Shown here one piece after another: positions 24,003 through 32,399 of a stretch of DNA of 44,179 nt (the stretch's first letter is position 1; the number at the start of each line of letters is the position of its first letter). The notes beneath the pieces are model-generated. The model searched no databases and was not told the DNA's origin. It saw nothing but the letters and a program-made list of their open reading frames with translations. Made by a program: the position numbers and the translations under genes. Location of the stretch: NCBI GenBank assembly GCA_045616485.1, contig JAZLGU010000072.1, forward strand, positions 1-44,179, written 5' to 3'. The stretch comes from RGIG3528 sp045616485. GTDB taxonomy: Bacteria > Bacillota > Clostridia > Lachnospirales > Lachnospiraceae.

Positions 24003-24040
24003 CTTCACTTCCCGGAAAACTGATGTCGCGAGAAGTGAAG
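24003..24040 (-). promoter_or_regulatory. Hairpin between the GH51 gene and the dlt-like operon
   Basis: CTTCACTTC (24003-24011) and GAAGTGAAG (24032-24040) form a perfect 9-bp stem with a 20-nt loop. There is no strong T-run after it in the - direction, so it is a weak terminator, a processing site or an operator rather than a classic terminator. Confidence 0.45.
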
Positions 24041-24052
24041 AAAAATTTATAT

Positions 24053-26878
24053 CTACTTATTTAAAGTCGTATGAACTCTAATCACAGTAACAGAATATTT
24101 AGGCATTTCAAAATTGAACTGAGAGGACATCTGATCAGTGTCGTAAGTCTTAAGTGTAACTGCAGGAGTCTGGCCTAAATAATTGTCATCATCAAGAGAA
24201 TTGCCTGCTACTGAATAAATGGTGGCATTTTTATCCACCTTGGTATCCTGACCCAGGTCGATAGCTACAGTCTTGCTGTCACCGGTAACATTGACCATTT
24301 TGATAATGATATCACCGGACTCGTCACTGGAAACTACATGATAGCACTCATAAGTAGGCGTGGAGTCGATATTATAATCCACATACAGCTTTTCGTCAAT
24401 ATAGCATTTTACATTAAAGCCTGAAACAACAATCTTAAGCTTGTAGGTCTGGTTGTTTCTGATGGCACACTGCATTGTAGTACCATTTAACTGGTCTGAC
24501 TTGGCGCCGTCATGTACCTGCTGCAGGCAGGAAATTGTATTGTTCCAGCCTCCGATGTTCCAAAAATAGTTCTCATTCTTGCTGCCTACAGCAAAAGGAA
24601 TCAAAAATCCCTCTGCACCACCGGTCTTAACCGCATCTACTGTAAATGTATAATCGGTCCAGGTATTGTCACCAAAGTAGACAGCGCTTCCTGTATTACC
24701 GTAACGACCGGTATCAGTAGTGGTGCTGGACTGGACAAGCATACCATCCTTGACACTCCAGTTACCATCAGATACCTTGGTAAAAAGCTTGAGCTGGTCA
24801 TCAGAGTCCAGATTGCATGATGCAAGTACAGAACCATCTTTATTACTGGTTATAAGAAGATTGTCAAATTTGGCAGCAGTGCTCCATGTGCCCACACCTA
24901 CACATCCTGTAAGTGGCTTGGTTGCTTCAATATGACCATTCATTTCAGATGATAAAAGCTCTCGACCAACATTGTTGCAGAAAATTTGTTGAACATAGTA
25001 GTTGGTAGAGCAGGTTACCTGGTGATTGTTGAACCAGATCAGGTCCGGAGCCCAGTGAGTACGGGTAAGCTGACCGAAAAGAGGAGCATAAGCAGCCATT
25101 TTAACAATGTCGCCATTTCTTTCAAGGCCTGTCATGTAGGAAGCTTCCGCAAGTGCAGCTTTTAATTTGTTGGAGTGAGCCGCATACTCGCCCAGGAAAA
25201 CGTTGATACCGCCACCATACTTGGAGCCTGCGAAATTTACCTTATCTCTGGAGTAATTCTTAGGATCATAGTAATCATTATGAGCAAAGAACCAGGCAGG
25301 CTCATTGTAATAGTGCTGGTCAATGGCACCTGCAAACTGCTCTAAAGTAATATCAGGATGTTCTTTTAAATATTTTTCAGCAAACTGATAAGCCTTTGGA
25401 TAATTAATTTTGTCGCTGTCGCCATCATCTACGCCGGAGGAAAAGATAAGCTCAATATCTCCGTACATAGCAGGATTTTCTTTGGCAGCGGCCATAAAAG
25501 CATCTACAAAAGGTGTGTAATGAGAGTAGTATTTTTCGTCCCACTGCTCGTTACCAATAGCAATATATTTAAGGGCAAAAGGCTCTTTGTGACCCATGGC
25601 AATACGGATACTGCCCCATTTGGTAGTCTCATCGCCTCTACAGAACTCTACCAGATCCAAAGCGTCCTGAACATATTTTTTAAAGGAATCTGAATTAACG
25701 TTAAGAGCTTCTCCGGCAGACTGGCCCATGCAGGCAACACCGCAGTTAAGTACAGGGAGGCCTACAGCGCCTAGATCCTCAGCCAAAAGGAAATACTCGT
25801 AAAATCCCAGACCATAGGACATAAAGCTGGGGTGATCATCAGAAGTAGCGCTGGCGTTGGTCCAGAGATTCTGAGTCTGCTTTCTGGCAGCAACATCTCC
25901 GTAAGTGCCGTTGAAAAGAATAGGCTCTCCATCAGTACCTACACCGATGGAATATTTCCAGTTATAAGCCTGGGAAAGCTTCTTTCCTTCTATTACGCAA
26001 CCGCCGGGGAAACGTACAAATGAAGGATTCAGAGCCTCTAACTGTTCAGCCAGGTCTTTTCTTAAGCCATTTTCTCTGCCCTTATAGGTATCAGCAGGGA
26101 AAAGGGATACCATATCCAAAGCAACTTTTCCGCTTGGAATAGTTACCTGAAGCTTGACATTGGAATTGGCAGTCCTGGTGGATGTAAGTACAAGAGTGTA
26201 CTTAGCCCAGGTGTCTGTAACTGCAGGAATCTCAGCTGTAGCAGCTACATTGCTGCCGGACATGAGACTTACTGTAAGGGGGCCGGTATAGCCGTCAACG
26301 CCTCTGGCCCATACGGAAAATTTGTATTCTGCGCCTTTTGTGATGGCCATTCCATCCAAAAAGCCTTTATTGGCAACGCCGGCAGGGCTGTCAGATTTAT
26401 TTTCCATAACAAGATAATTTGGATTGCTGGAATTCAGACAGCCTTCCTTGTCGGTTTTGATAACTTTGTATTCAATACTTCCGACAGTATTCCAGCCATG
26501 AAATTCATTTCCTCTGGCGATGGAAGTAAATTCGAAAGAACGATTTTGTACCATTTCTGCATAAAGTCCACCATCTGCAGCAAAATTGATATCTTCGAAG
26601 AAAATACCATAAAGCATGTCACTGATCTCGTGAACTTTATTATTTGTGTCTACTACAAGAGTGTAATTGGCATTAGTCTTGCTGTAGCTGTAAAGACTGC
26701 CACCATCGGTCTTTTGCAGCAGGTCATACTTGTCAGGAACAGGTGTGGCATCCGGTGTGGTAACAGGTGAAGTCTCAGGTGTAGGTGTGTCTATCGGCTG
26801 GGACTTGCCACAGCTGCAGGCAAACAGCATGGTGCCTAGTACCACAAGAGAGATAAGTCGAGTAAAATTTTTGTGCAT
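24053..26878 (-). CDS. GH51 alpha-L-arabinofuranosidase lipoprotein
   Basis: A 941-residue cell-surface enzyme expected to release arabinose from arabinoxylan or arabinan. The signal peptide ends in a lipobox (LFAC, Cys21) and a Pro/Thr-rich spacer follows (about 25-50). Residues 70-265 include a carbohydrate-binding-like beta domain after GIFFEDINFAADGGLYAEM. The GH51 barrel has the acid/base Glu444 in IAIGNEQW and the nucleophile Glu564 in FLGEYAAHS. A concanavalin-like insert of about 170 residues (about 665-850) splits the C-terminal beta domain. The start follows GAGGAGG. It is co-directional with the dlt-like operon 72 bases downstream. Confidence 0.92.
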   Translation of the reverse strand: MHKNFTRLISLVVLGTMLFACSCGKSQPIDTPTPETSPVTTPDATPVPDKYDLLQKTDGGSLYSYSKTNANYTLVVDTNNKVHEISDMLYGIFFEDINFAADGGLYAEMVQNRSFEFTSIARGNEFHGWNTVGSIEYKVIKTDKEGCLNSSNPNYLVMENKSDSPAGVANKGFLDGMAITKGAEYKFSVWARGVDGYTGPLTVSLMSGSNVAATAEIPAVTDTWAKYTLVLTSTRTANSNVKLQVTIPSGKVALDMVSLFPADTYKGRENGLRKDLAEQLEALNPSFVRFPGGCVIEGKKLSQAYNWKYSIGVGTDGEPILFNGTYGDVAARKQTQNLWTNASATSDDHPSFMSYGLGFYEYFLLAEDLGAVGLPVLNCGVACMGQSAGEALNVNSDSFKKYVQDALDLVEFCRGDETTKWGSIRIAMGHKEPFALKYIAIGNEQWDEKYYSHYTPFVDAFMAAAKENPAMYGDIELIFSSGVDDGDSDKINYPKAYQFAEKYLKEHPDITLEQFAGAIDQHYYNEPAWFFAHNDYYDPKNYSRDKVNFAGSKYGGGINVFLGEYAAHSNKLKAALAEASYMTGLERNGDIVKMAAYAPLFGQLTRTHWAPDLIWFNNHQVTCSTNYYVQQIFCNNVGRELLSSEMNGHIEATKPLTGCVGVGTWSTAAKFDNLLITSNKDGSVLASCNLDSDDQLKLFTKVSDGNWSVKDGMLVQSSTTTDTGRYGNTGSAVYFGDNTWTDYTFTVDAVKTGGAEGFLIPFAVGSKNENYFWNIGGWNNTISCLQQVHDGAKSDQLNGTTMQCAIRNNQTYKLKIVVSGFNVKCYIDEKLYVDYNIDSTPTYECYHVVSSDESGDIIIKMVNVTGDSKTVAIDLGQDTKVDKNATIYSVAGNSLDDDNYLGQTPAVTLKTYDTDQMSSQFNFEMPKYSVTVIRVHTTLNK

Positions 26879-26896
26879 AATTCCTCCTCAAAATGT

Positions 26897-26914
26897 ATAC
26901 AACAATAATTGTAT
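26897..26914. promoter_or_regulatory. Inverted repeat upstream of the GH51 gene
   Basis: ATACAA (26897-26902) and TTGTAT (26909-26914) are inverted 6-mers with a 6-bp spacer, 19 bases upstream of the start codon. This may be an operator for sugar-responsive control; the half-sites are AT-rich and short. Confidence 0.35.
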
Positions 26915-27069
26915 GATGATTTTTCAATATCTGAATACAAACCCCGATGAAAAATCGCGTGACTATTTTACTATCAATAGCAAAAAAAGTAAAGAAAACA
27001 GGGATATTCTTTTTAATAAATATCAAGCATTCTTTTTTTAGAATTATAAAGCATAAGACATAAAAAAAG

Positions 27070-27141
27070 CGTCCCCTGCGAGAATCGAACTCACAACTGA
27101 TCCTTAGGAGGGACCCGTTATATCCATTTAACTAAGGAGAC
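27070..27141 (-). tRNA. tRNA-Arg (anticodon CCU)
   Basis: The - strand folds into a complete cloverleaf of 72 nt. It has a 7-bp acceptor stem (GTCTCCT with AGGGGAC, one G-U pair), a D arm of GTTA/TAAC and an anticodon stem GGTCC/GGATC. The loop CTCCTAA carries CCT at 34-36, and the T arm loop is TTCGATT. The discriminator is G and no CCA is encoded. A run of T follows on the - strand. CCU reads the AGG arginine codon. Confidence 0.95.
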
Positions 27142-27155
27142 GTGGACAATATGGA

Positions 27156-27184
27156 AGTATACGCTATTTTATAATAATTTTCAA
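27156..27184 (-). promoter_or_regulatory. Promoter of the tRNA-Arg gene
   Basis: On the - strand TTGAAA (27184-27179) and TATACT (27161-27156) are separated by 17 bp, placing the start point about 8 bases before the tRNA 5' end. Confidence 0.8.
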
Positions 27185-27270
27185 GACATAAACAGGGAAT
27201 GTGTGATAAAATGTTAATATAAGGCTATTATAGGGTTTTCTGACTATATAAAATTAGTAAAGGATAAGTT

Positions 27271-28551
27271 ATGGGAAAAAACAAAAACAAAAACTGGGGT
27301 AACAAAAACAAAAGTAATAAAGCAGGTGACGGAGCAAAGAAGATTCTGTCCGGAGTAATTTTCATGGCAGCATGCTTTTTTGCAGTATATGTCCTTATGG
27401 CGTTTAATGACTTGGTATGGCTGGTAGCCATAGCCTTTGTGGCACTTATGGCAGCCGCCTATTTTTTCCTGGGGCAGATCTTCAGCAATACTGAAGAGCA
27501 GATTGATGATCTGGTGCAGGCACAGGAGGCCTTGGAGGCAGTAAAAGAAGAAGACCGCAAGGCAGCGGATGCGGCATTTAAGCGCCAGGTAGAGGAACAG
27601 ATGAAGTCCATGGACCGTACTACCCGTGCTATGTTTATGACCATGAAAAAAAGTGCGGAGGCCCAGGCTATTCAGCTGGCCAATATGGAAAAACGTATTG
27701 ACAGGTCTATTGACGAGCAGAGTGCCGGTATAAAGACAATCATTAAATATAATAAAGAAAATGCCAGACAAATGGCTAAAAGTGAAAAAGACGCCCTGGA
27801 AAAAATGGCGGCCAGCATATCCGATGAGATTAAGATTCAGGGCAGAAATCAGGTGCAGCCTGCAGTACAGTATGTTCAGATGCCAATGGCACAGCCTGTT
27901 TATCAGCAGCCCGTAATGCAGGAGCCTGTAGTACCGGAGCCGATGGTACAGGAAACAGTAGTAACTGAGTCTCTTATGCCGGAAGAAATAACGGAAGAAA
28001 CAGGGCTTCCTGAAATTGAAATACCTGATCTGGAAATACCTGAAGCAGAAATACCGGAAGTAGAAATACCTGAAATCGAAATACCTGACCTGGAAATACC
28101 GGAAGAGATGGTAACTGAAGCTAAAGACGAGGTAGCAGAACCTGTAGAAGAGGGAGGCTTGCTGTCGGAAGATGAAATAGCAGCTATGCTGGCAGGAGCT
28201 ATGGATGAAGATACTGCAGAAGAAAAACCTGTAGAAGAGGCACCTGCAGAAGAAGCACCTGCAGAAGAAACATCTGCAGAAGTTGATTTTTCCGCTACAG
28301 GAGTAGATCTTTCAGATCCTAACGCATCACTTTCTGCAGATGACATCGCCAAGCTTTTTGCAGCTGCCGGTAATGGCGATAGCGGAAATGAAGCGGTATC
28401 TGAAACAGTGGAAGAAGCGCCGGTAGAAGAGGTAGCGGTATCAACATCAGAAGCAGATCTGGCAGCGGCAACAGGCGTAGATCTTTCAGATCCAAATGCT
28501 GCTTTGTCAGCAGATGATATAGCTAAGCTTTTTGCAGCTGCCGGTAATTAA
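27271..28551 (+). CDS. Membrane/coiled-coil protein with repeated FliM-like peptides
   Basis: A 426-residue protein of unknown function. A Lys/Asn-rich N-terminus (1-25) is followed by two transmembrane helices (about 27-46 and 48-68), a long charged helical region likely to be coiled coil (about 72-200) and a low-complexity acidic part. Six Ile-Pro-acidic pentapeptides occur near 246-280. Three copies of a peptide resembling LSxDDIAxLFA (LLSEDEIAAMLAGAM near 295-310, and LSADDIAKLFAAAG near 354 and 412) resemble the N-terminal LSQDEIDALL CheY-binding peptide of FliM. This suggests a scaffold for a receiver-type protein; it is not proven. The start follows AAGGAT. Confidence 0.8.
   Translation: MGKNKNKNWGNKNKSNKAGDGAKKILSGVIFMAACFFAVYVLMAFNDLVWLVAIAFVALMAAAYFFLGQIFSNTEEQIDDLVQAQEALEAVKEEDRKAADAAFKRQVEEQMKSMDRTTRAMFMTMKKSAEAQAIQLANMEKRIDRSIDEQSAGIKTIIKYNKENARQMAKSEKDALEKMAASISDEIKIQGRNQVQPAVQYVQMPMAQPVYQQPVMQEPVVPEPMVQETVVTESLMPEEITEETGLPEIEIPDLEIPEAEIPEVEIPEIEIPDLEIPEEMVTEAKDEVAEPVEEGGLLSEDEIAAMLAGAMDEDTAEEKPVEEAPAEEAPAEETSAEVDFSATGVDLSDPNASLSADDIAKLFAAAGNGDSGNEAVSETVEEAPVEEVAVSTSEADLAAATGVDLSDPNAALSADDIAKLFAAAGN
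28008..28109 (+). repeat. 15-bp in-frame tandem repeat (Ile-Pro-acidic)
   Basis: About six to seven units of a 15-bp repeat encode pentapeptides of the type EIP(D/E)(L/A/V/I). Units differ at third codon positions, so the array is not a recent slippage product. Confidence 0.85.
28297..28548 (+). repeat. Two 26-codon repeats at the C-terminus
   Basis: Codons for a 26-residue unit starting TGVDLSDPNA and ending LFAAAGN occur at 28297-28374 and 28471-28548 and differ by a single residue (Ser/Ala). DNA differs at synonymous sites, so the protein sequence is under selection. Confidence 0.92.
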
Positions 28552-28590
28552 ATAATATATGATTATTAGCCATAATAACGATAGGTGAAT

Positions 28591-30261
28591 ATGCTGAATT
28601 ACATTAAAAAAGAAAATACAAAATCGATTTTGCATAGAATCTTATCAGGGATTTATGGCTTTTTGTTTGTGTTTTTTTCAAGTTTGGTAATCATTTTACT
28701 ATTCGTGACCTGGAATAAAACAAATGATTACAGGTATAGGGATCACGAAAATTTTGATATGGGCTGGTACGATGAAGATGGAACTCCGGTGGATATCAAA
28801 AAAATCAATTCCAACGCTGACCTGTACAAAGTACTACCTGATGCAGACAGTGCGAAGACTTTCTTTTTAAGTCTTAAAACAGGAAATGCAAAAGTATTTT
28901 TGGACGATAGGCTGATTTATGAAACAGAGCTTTATGAGACCTGGTTTTTAGGTACTACACCGGGATATGTTTTTGTAGAAGCAGAGATACCTGCAGGAAA
29001 AAGTGGACGCAGACTGCATTTACAGATTATTAACCCTTATGGAGATCATGCTACTAAGATTGATGACATTTACTTTGGAGATGGCAGATCAATAATAAGT
29101 TACAAAGTCAGACAGCTTCTGGCTCCCTTTAGTCTGGGAGTGCTGATGACGGCCATTGGCGTGTTTTTCGTAGTATTCTTCTTTGTATTAAAAGGTCGAT
29201 TTGACAATGCAAAAAAATGGATGCATATAGGTGTTTTTGCGGCGGTAACCGGTGTATTTGTTACCATGGACTCTAAACTGCCTCATCTGATATTCGGTCA
29301 TTCAGCTATCTGGCATATAGTTATTGAGATATCGCTTATGATGATACCAATACCTATCTGCCTTTACCTGATAGAAGAATTTAATATGAAGAAAAGGGTA
29401 TATCCATATATTATTATTATTGTGGATATAGCTGAAATTCTGATAAATCTTGCTCTCAATATATTTAATATAAAAGAATATCATCAGACGGTATATCTGA
29501 CACATGTTATATTTGCCTTTGTAGTTATGATGGGAATTGATATTGTAGTATCTGAACTTTTAAAGGATTTTAGGCATCACAGATATGACTTTATCGGTCT
29601 GATATTTCTTATGATAGGCGGAGTTACGGATATTATTCTTTACTATACCAAGTCTCTGGCAGTGACTTACATTTTCCTAAGAATCGGAATATTTGGCTTC
29701 CTGATTTTCTCGGCTATTCAGGTAATTACCTCTGTAATATCTGAATATGAAAACGATGTAAAAGGTGATGTCATCAAAAGGCTGGCTTACCATGACGGAC
29801 TTACCGACCTGTACAATAGAACCTCTTTTATAGAGGCTATGGAAGCCATGGACAGAAATATTGGCGAATGTGTACTTATTGCTGTATTTGATGTTAATAA
29901 TCTAAAGGCTGTAAATGATACCTTGGGGCACGCAGTGGGAGATGACCTTATTTCTGCGGCAGCTACCGCCCTTTCCTATGGTTTTTCAGAAGCAGGAAAG
30001 GTCTACAGAACAGGCGGAGATGAATTTGTTGTCATTGTTACAGGTGATCTCATAAGGGACAGATTTGAAAAGGGACTGGCAAAATACGAAGAAAAAATAA
30101 AAGAAATGAATCTGGAACAGAGAAAGTATTCGATTTCGGTAGCCGTAGGAGCAGAAAGCAATGTTATTTCGGATAACTGCAGTATGCAGAATATTCTTGA
30201 AAAAGCAGATGCGGCCATGTATGAAAACAAAAAAGAAATGAAACGTTACGGAAAAGTTTAG
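28591..30261 (+). CDS. Membrane GGDEF diguanylate cyclase (7TM-DISM-like)
   Basis: A 556-residue inner-membrane protein. One helix (about 17-43) is followed by an extracytoplasmic beta-rich domain of about 130 residues, then about seven hydrophobic segments (about 178-385) in the manner of 7TM sensor proteins. The GGDEF domain follows with YHDGLTDLYNRTSF, FDVNNLKAVNDTLGHAVGDD and the intact signature RTGGDEFVVI near residue 474. It should make cyclic di-GMP in response to an external signal. ATG at 28591 is chosen; a GTG two codons earlier overlaps the only ribosome-binding-like sequence. A strong terminator follows. Confidence 0.88.
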   Translation: MLNYIKKENTKSILHRILSGIYGFLFVFFSSLVIILLFVTWNKTNDYRYRDHENFDMGWYDEDGTPVDIKKINSNADLYKVLPDADSAKTFFLSLKTGNAKVFLDDRLIYETELYETWFLGTTPGYVFVEAEIPAGKSGRRLHLQIINPYGDHATKIDDIYFGDGRSIISYKVRQLLAPFSLGVLMTAIGVFFVVFFFVLKGRFDNAKKWMHIGVFAAVTGVFVTMDSKLPHLIFGHSAIWHIVIEISLMMIPIPICLYLIEEFNMKKRVYPYIIIIVDIAEILINLALNIFNIKEYHQTVYLTHVIFAFVVMMGIDIVVSELLKDFRHHRYDFIGLIFLMIGGVTDIILYYTKSLAVTYIFLRIGIFGFLIFSAIQVITSVISEYENDVKGDVIKRLAYHDGLTDLYNRTSFIEAMEAMDRNIGECVLIAVFDVNNLKAVNDTLGHAVGDDLISAAATALSYGFSEAGKVYRTGGDEFVVIVTGDLIRDRFEKGLAKYEEKIKEMNLEQRKYSISVAVGAESNVISDNCSMQNILEKADAAMYENKKEMKRYGKV

Positions 30262-30310
30262 TCGTCACTTAAACACTCAATTTTTCACATAAAAAGATGA
30301 TTTTTCTATG

Positions 30311-30355
30311 GAAACTATAGCCATTCTGTGTTAGAATTGCTATAGTTTCTTTTTT
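30311..30355 (+). terminator. Intrinsic terminator before transketolase
   Basis: An 11-bp perfect stem (30311-30321 with 30339-30349) is extended by a further 5 bp (ATTCT/AGAAT) and followed by six T (30350-30355). It lies only 30 bases before the tkt start, so either tkt is transcribed from a promoter overlapping the hairpin or the hairpin attenuates tkt. Confidence 0.85.
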
Positions 30356-30385
30356 AAACCTATATTTTATAAAGGAGTTTTTATT

Positions 30386-32377
30386 ATGGCATCAAATATT
30401 GATCAGATGTCAGCAAACGCTATTCGCGTACTTGCTGCAGACGCTATTCAGAAAGCAAAATCAGGACATCCGGGCCTCCCTCTCGGCTGCGCAGATATCG
30501 CATACGAGCTGTGGGCAAAGAAAATGAAGCACAATCCTGCGAATCCTAACTGGGCAGATCGTGACCGTTTCATTCTTTCAGGCGGCCATGGTTCTACACT
30601 TCTTTATTCCCTTCTTCACTTTTTCGGCTATGGTCTTACAAAGGAAGATCTTATGCAGTTCAGACAGCTGGATTCACTTACACCAGGCCATCCTGAGTAC
30701 CGTCATACTGTAGGTGTTGAGGCTACTACAGGTCCTCTTGGTGCCGGTATGGGTATGGCTGTAGGTATGGCTATAGCAGAGGCTCATCTTGCTGCAAAGT
30801 TTAATAAGCCAGGTTATCCGGTAGTTGATCATTATACTTATGTACTTGGTGGAGATGGCTGTTTTGAAGAGGGTATTTCTCACGAGGCATTCTCTCTTGC
30901 AGGCAATCTTGGCCTTAGCAAGCTTATCGTATTCTACGATTCAAATAAAATTTCCATTGAAGGCAATACTGATATTGCTTTCACAGATGATACAGCAAAG
31001 AGAATGGAGGCATATGGCTTCCATGTAGTTACAGTTGAAAACGGTAATGATATGGATGCAGTTGGTCGTGCCATTGATGAGGCAAAGGCTGAGACCACAA
31101 AGCCATCCTGCATTATCTGCAAGACACAGATCGGCTATGGCTGTCCTGCCAAGCAGGGTAAGGCATCTGCTCACGGTGAGCCTTTAGGTGATGAGAATGT
31201 TCTTGCACTTAAGGAAAATCTTGGCTGGCCTAGCACAGAAGCATTCTTTGTTCCTCAGGAAGTTTATGATAACTATGCAGCTATTACAAAGAGCTTGGCT
31301 CCTGCAGAAGAAGCTTGGAACAAGAGGTTTGCTGAATACTGCGAAAAGTTCCCTGAGATGAAGAAGGCATGGGACGATGAGTTCAATATGGACATTGCCC
31401 GTCCACTTATTGATGATGAAGAGTTCTGGAAGTTTGAAGATAAGGCAGAGGCTACCAGAAATCTTTCCGGTATGGTAATTAACAGACTTAAAGATAAAGT
31501 ACCTAGCCTTATGGGTGGTGCAGCTGACCTTTCTCCTTCCACAAAGACATACATGAAGGATATGGGCGACTTTGGCCATGATGACAGACTGGGTCGCAAT
31601 ATGCACTTTGGTGTTCGTGAGCTGGCTATGACAGCTATCGGCAATGGTATGACACTGCACGGACTTCGTGGCTTTGTATCCACATTCTTCGTATTCTCAG
31701 ACTATGTAAAGCCTATGGCAAGACTTTCATCTCTCATGAGAATTCCTACCACATATGTACTTACACATGACTCTATCGGTGTAGGTGAAGATGGTCCTAC
31801 ACATGAGCCTATTGAGCAGCTGGCTATGCTTAGATCCATGCCAAACTTCCATGTATTCCGTCCTGCTGATGCTACAGAGACTATCGCAGCATGGTATTCT
31901 GCTGTTACATCTAAAGAGACACCTACAGCTCTTGTACTTACACGTCAGAATCTTCCTCAGCTGGCAGGCTCTTCCAAGGAAGCTCTTAAGGGCGCATATG
32001 TTCTTCAGGATTCAGCAAAGGCTACTCCTGATGCTATCATTATCGCTACAGGCTCCGAAGTACAGTGGGCAGTAAATGCCAAGGCTGAGCTTATCAAAGA
32101 AGGCATTGACGTAAGAGTAGTATCCATGCCATGTATGGATGTTTTTGAAGAGCAGTCTGCTGAGTATAAAGAGAGCGTACTTCCAAAGAACGTACGTGCC
32201 CGTGTAGCAGTAGAGGCCCTTGGTGATTTCGGCTGGGGTAAGTATGTAGGTCTTGATGGCGAGACTGTTACTATGACAGGCTTTGGCGCATCAGCTCCTT
32301 TCTCAGTACTGTTCCCTAAGTTTGGCTTCACTACAGAGAATGTAGTAGCTAAGGTAAAGAAAGTTCTTGGCAAATAA
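30386..32377 (+). CDS. tkt: Transketolase
   Basis: A full-length, 663-residue thiamine-diphosphate enzyme of the non-oxidative pentose-phosphate pathway, central to pentose use by a xylan/arabinan degrader. It has AIRVLAADAIQKAKSGHPGLPLG at the N-terminus and the ThDP/metal motif GDGCFEEGISHEAFSLAG...LIVFYDSNKISIEG (about 152-192). The pyrimidine-domain block FGVRELAMTAIGNG and the DSIGVGEDGPTHEP histidine loop are also present. Codons are strongly biased, as in highly expressed genes. The start follows AAAGGAG (30371-30377). lgt begins 22 bases after the stop. Confidence 0.97.
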   Translation: MASNIDQMSANAIRVLAADAIQKAKSGHPGLPLGCADIAYELWAKKMKHNPANPNWADRDRFILSGGHGSTLLYSLLHFFGYGLTKEDLMQFRQLDSLTPGHPEYRHTVGVEATTGPLGAGMGMAVGMAIAEAHLAAKFNKPGYPVVDHYTYVLGGDGCFEEGISHEAFSLAGNLGLSKLIVFYDSNKISIEGNTDIAFTDDTAKRMEAYGFHVVTVENGNDMDAVGRAIDEAKAETTKPSCIICKTQIGYGCPAKQGKASAHGEPLGDENVLALKENLGWPSTEAFFVPQEVYDNYAAITKSLAPAEEAWNKRFAEYCEKFPEMKKAWDDEFNMDIARPLIDDEEFWKFEDKAEATRNLSGMVINRLKDKVPSLMGGAADLSPSTKTYMKDMGDFGHDDRLGRNMHFGVRELAMTAIGNGMTLHGLRGFVSTFFVFSDYVKPMARLSSLMRIPTTYVLTHDSIGVGEDGPTHEPIEQLAMLRSMPNFHVFRPADATETIAAWYSAVTSKETPTALVLTRQNLPQLAGSSKEALKGAYVLQDSAKATPDAIIIATGSEVQWAVNAKAELIKEGIDVRVVSMPCMDVFEEQSAEYKESVLPKNVRARVAVEALGDFGWGKYVGLDGETVTMTGFGASAPFSVLFPKFGFTTENVVAKVKKVLGK

Positions 32378-32399
32378 GAGCTTTTAGACAGGTGTATAA

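Noticed and set aside
28585..28590. GTG start two codons before the membrane GGDEF ATG
   Set aside because: The GTG is part of the only AGGTGA ribosome-binding-like sequence; ATG at 28591 is more plausible, although the spacing is short.
31184..31683. Long - strand frames inside transketolase
   Set aside because: Transketolase is highly conserved and codon-biased; such bias creates long antisense frames.
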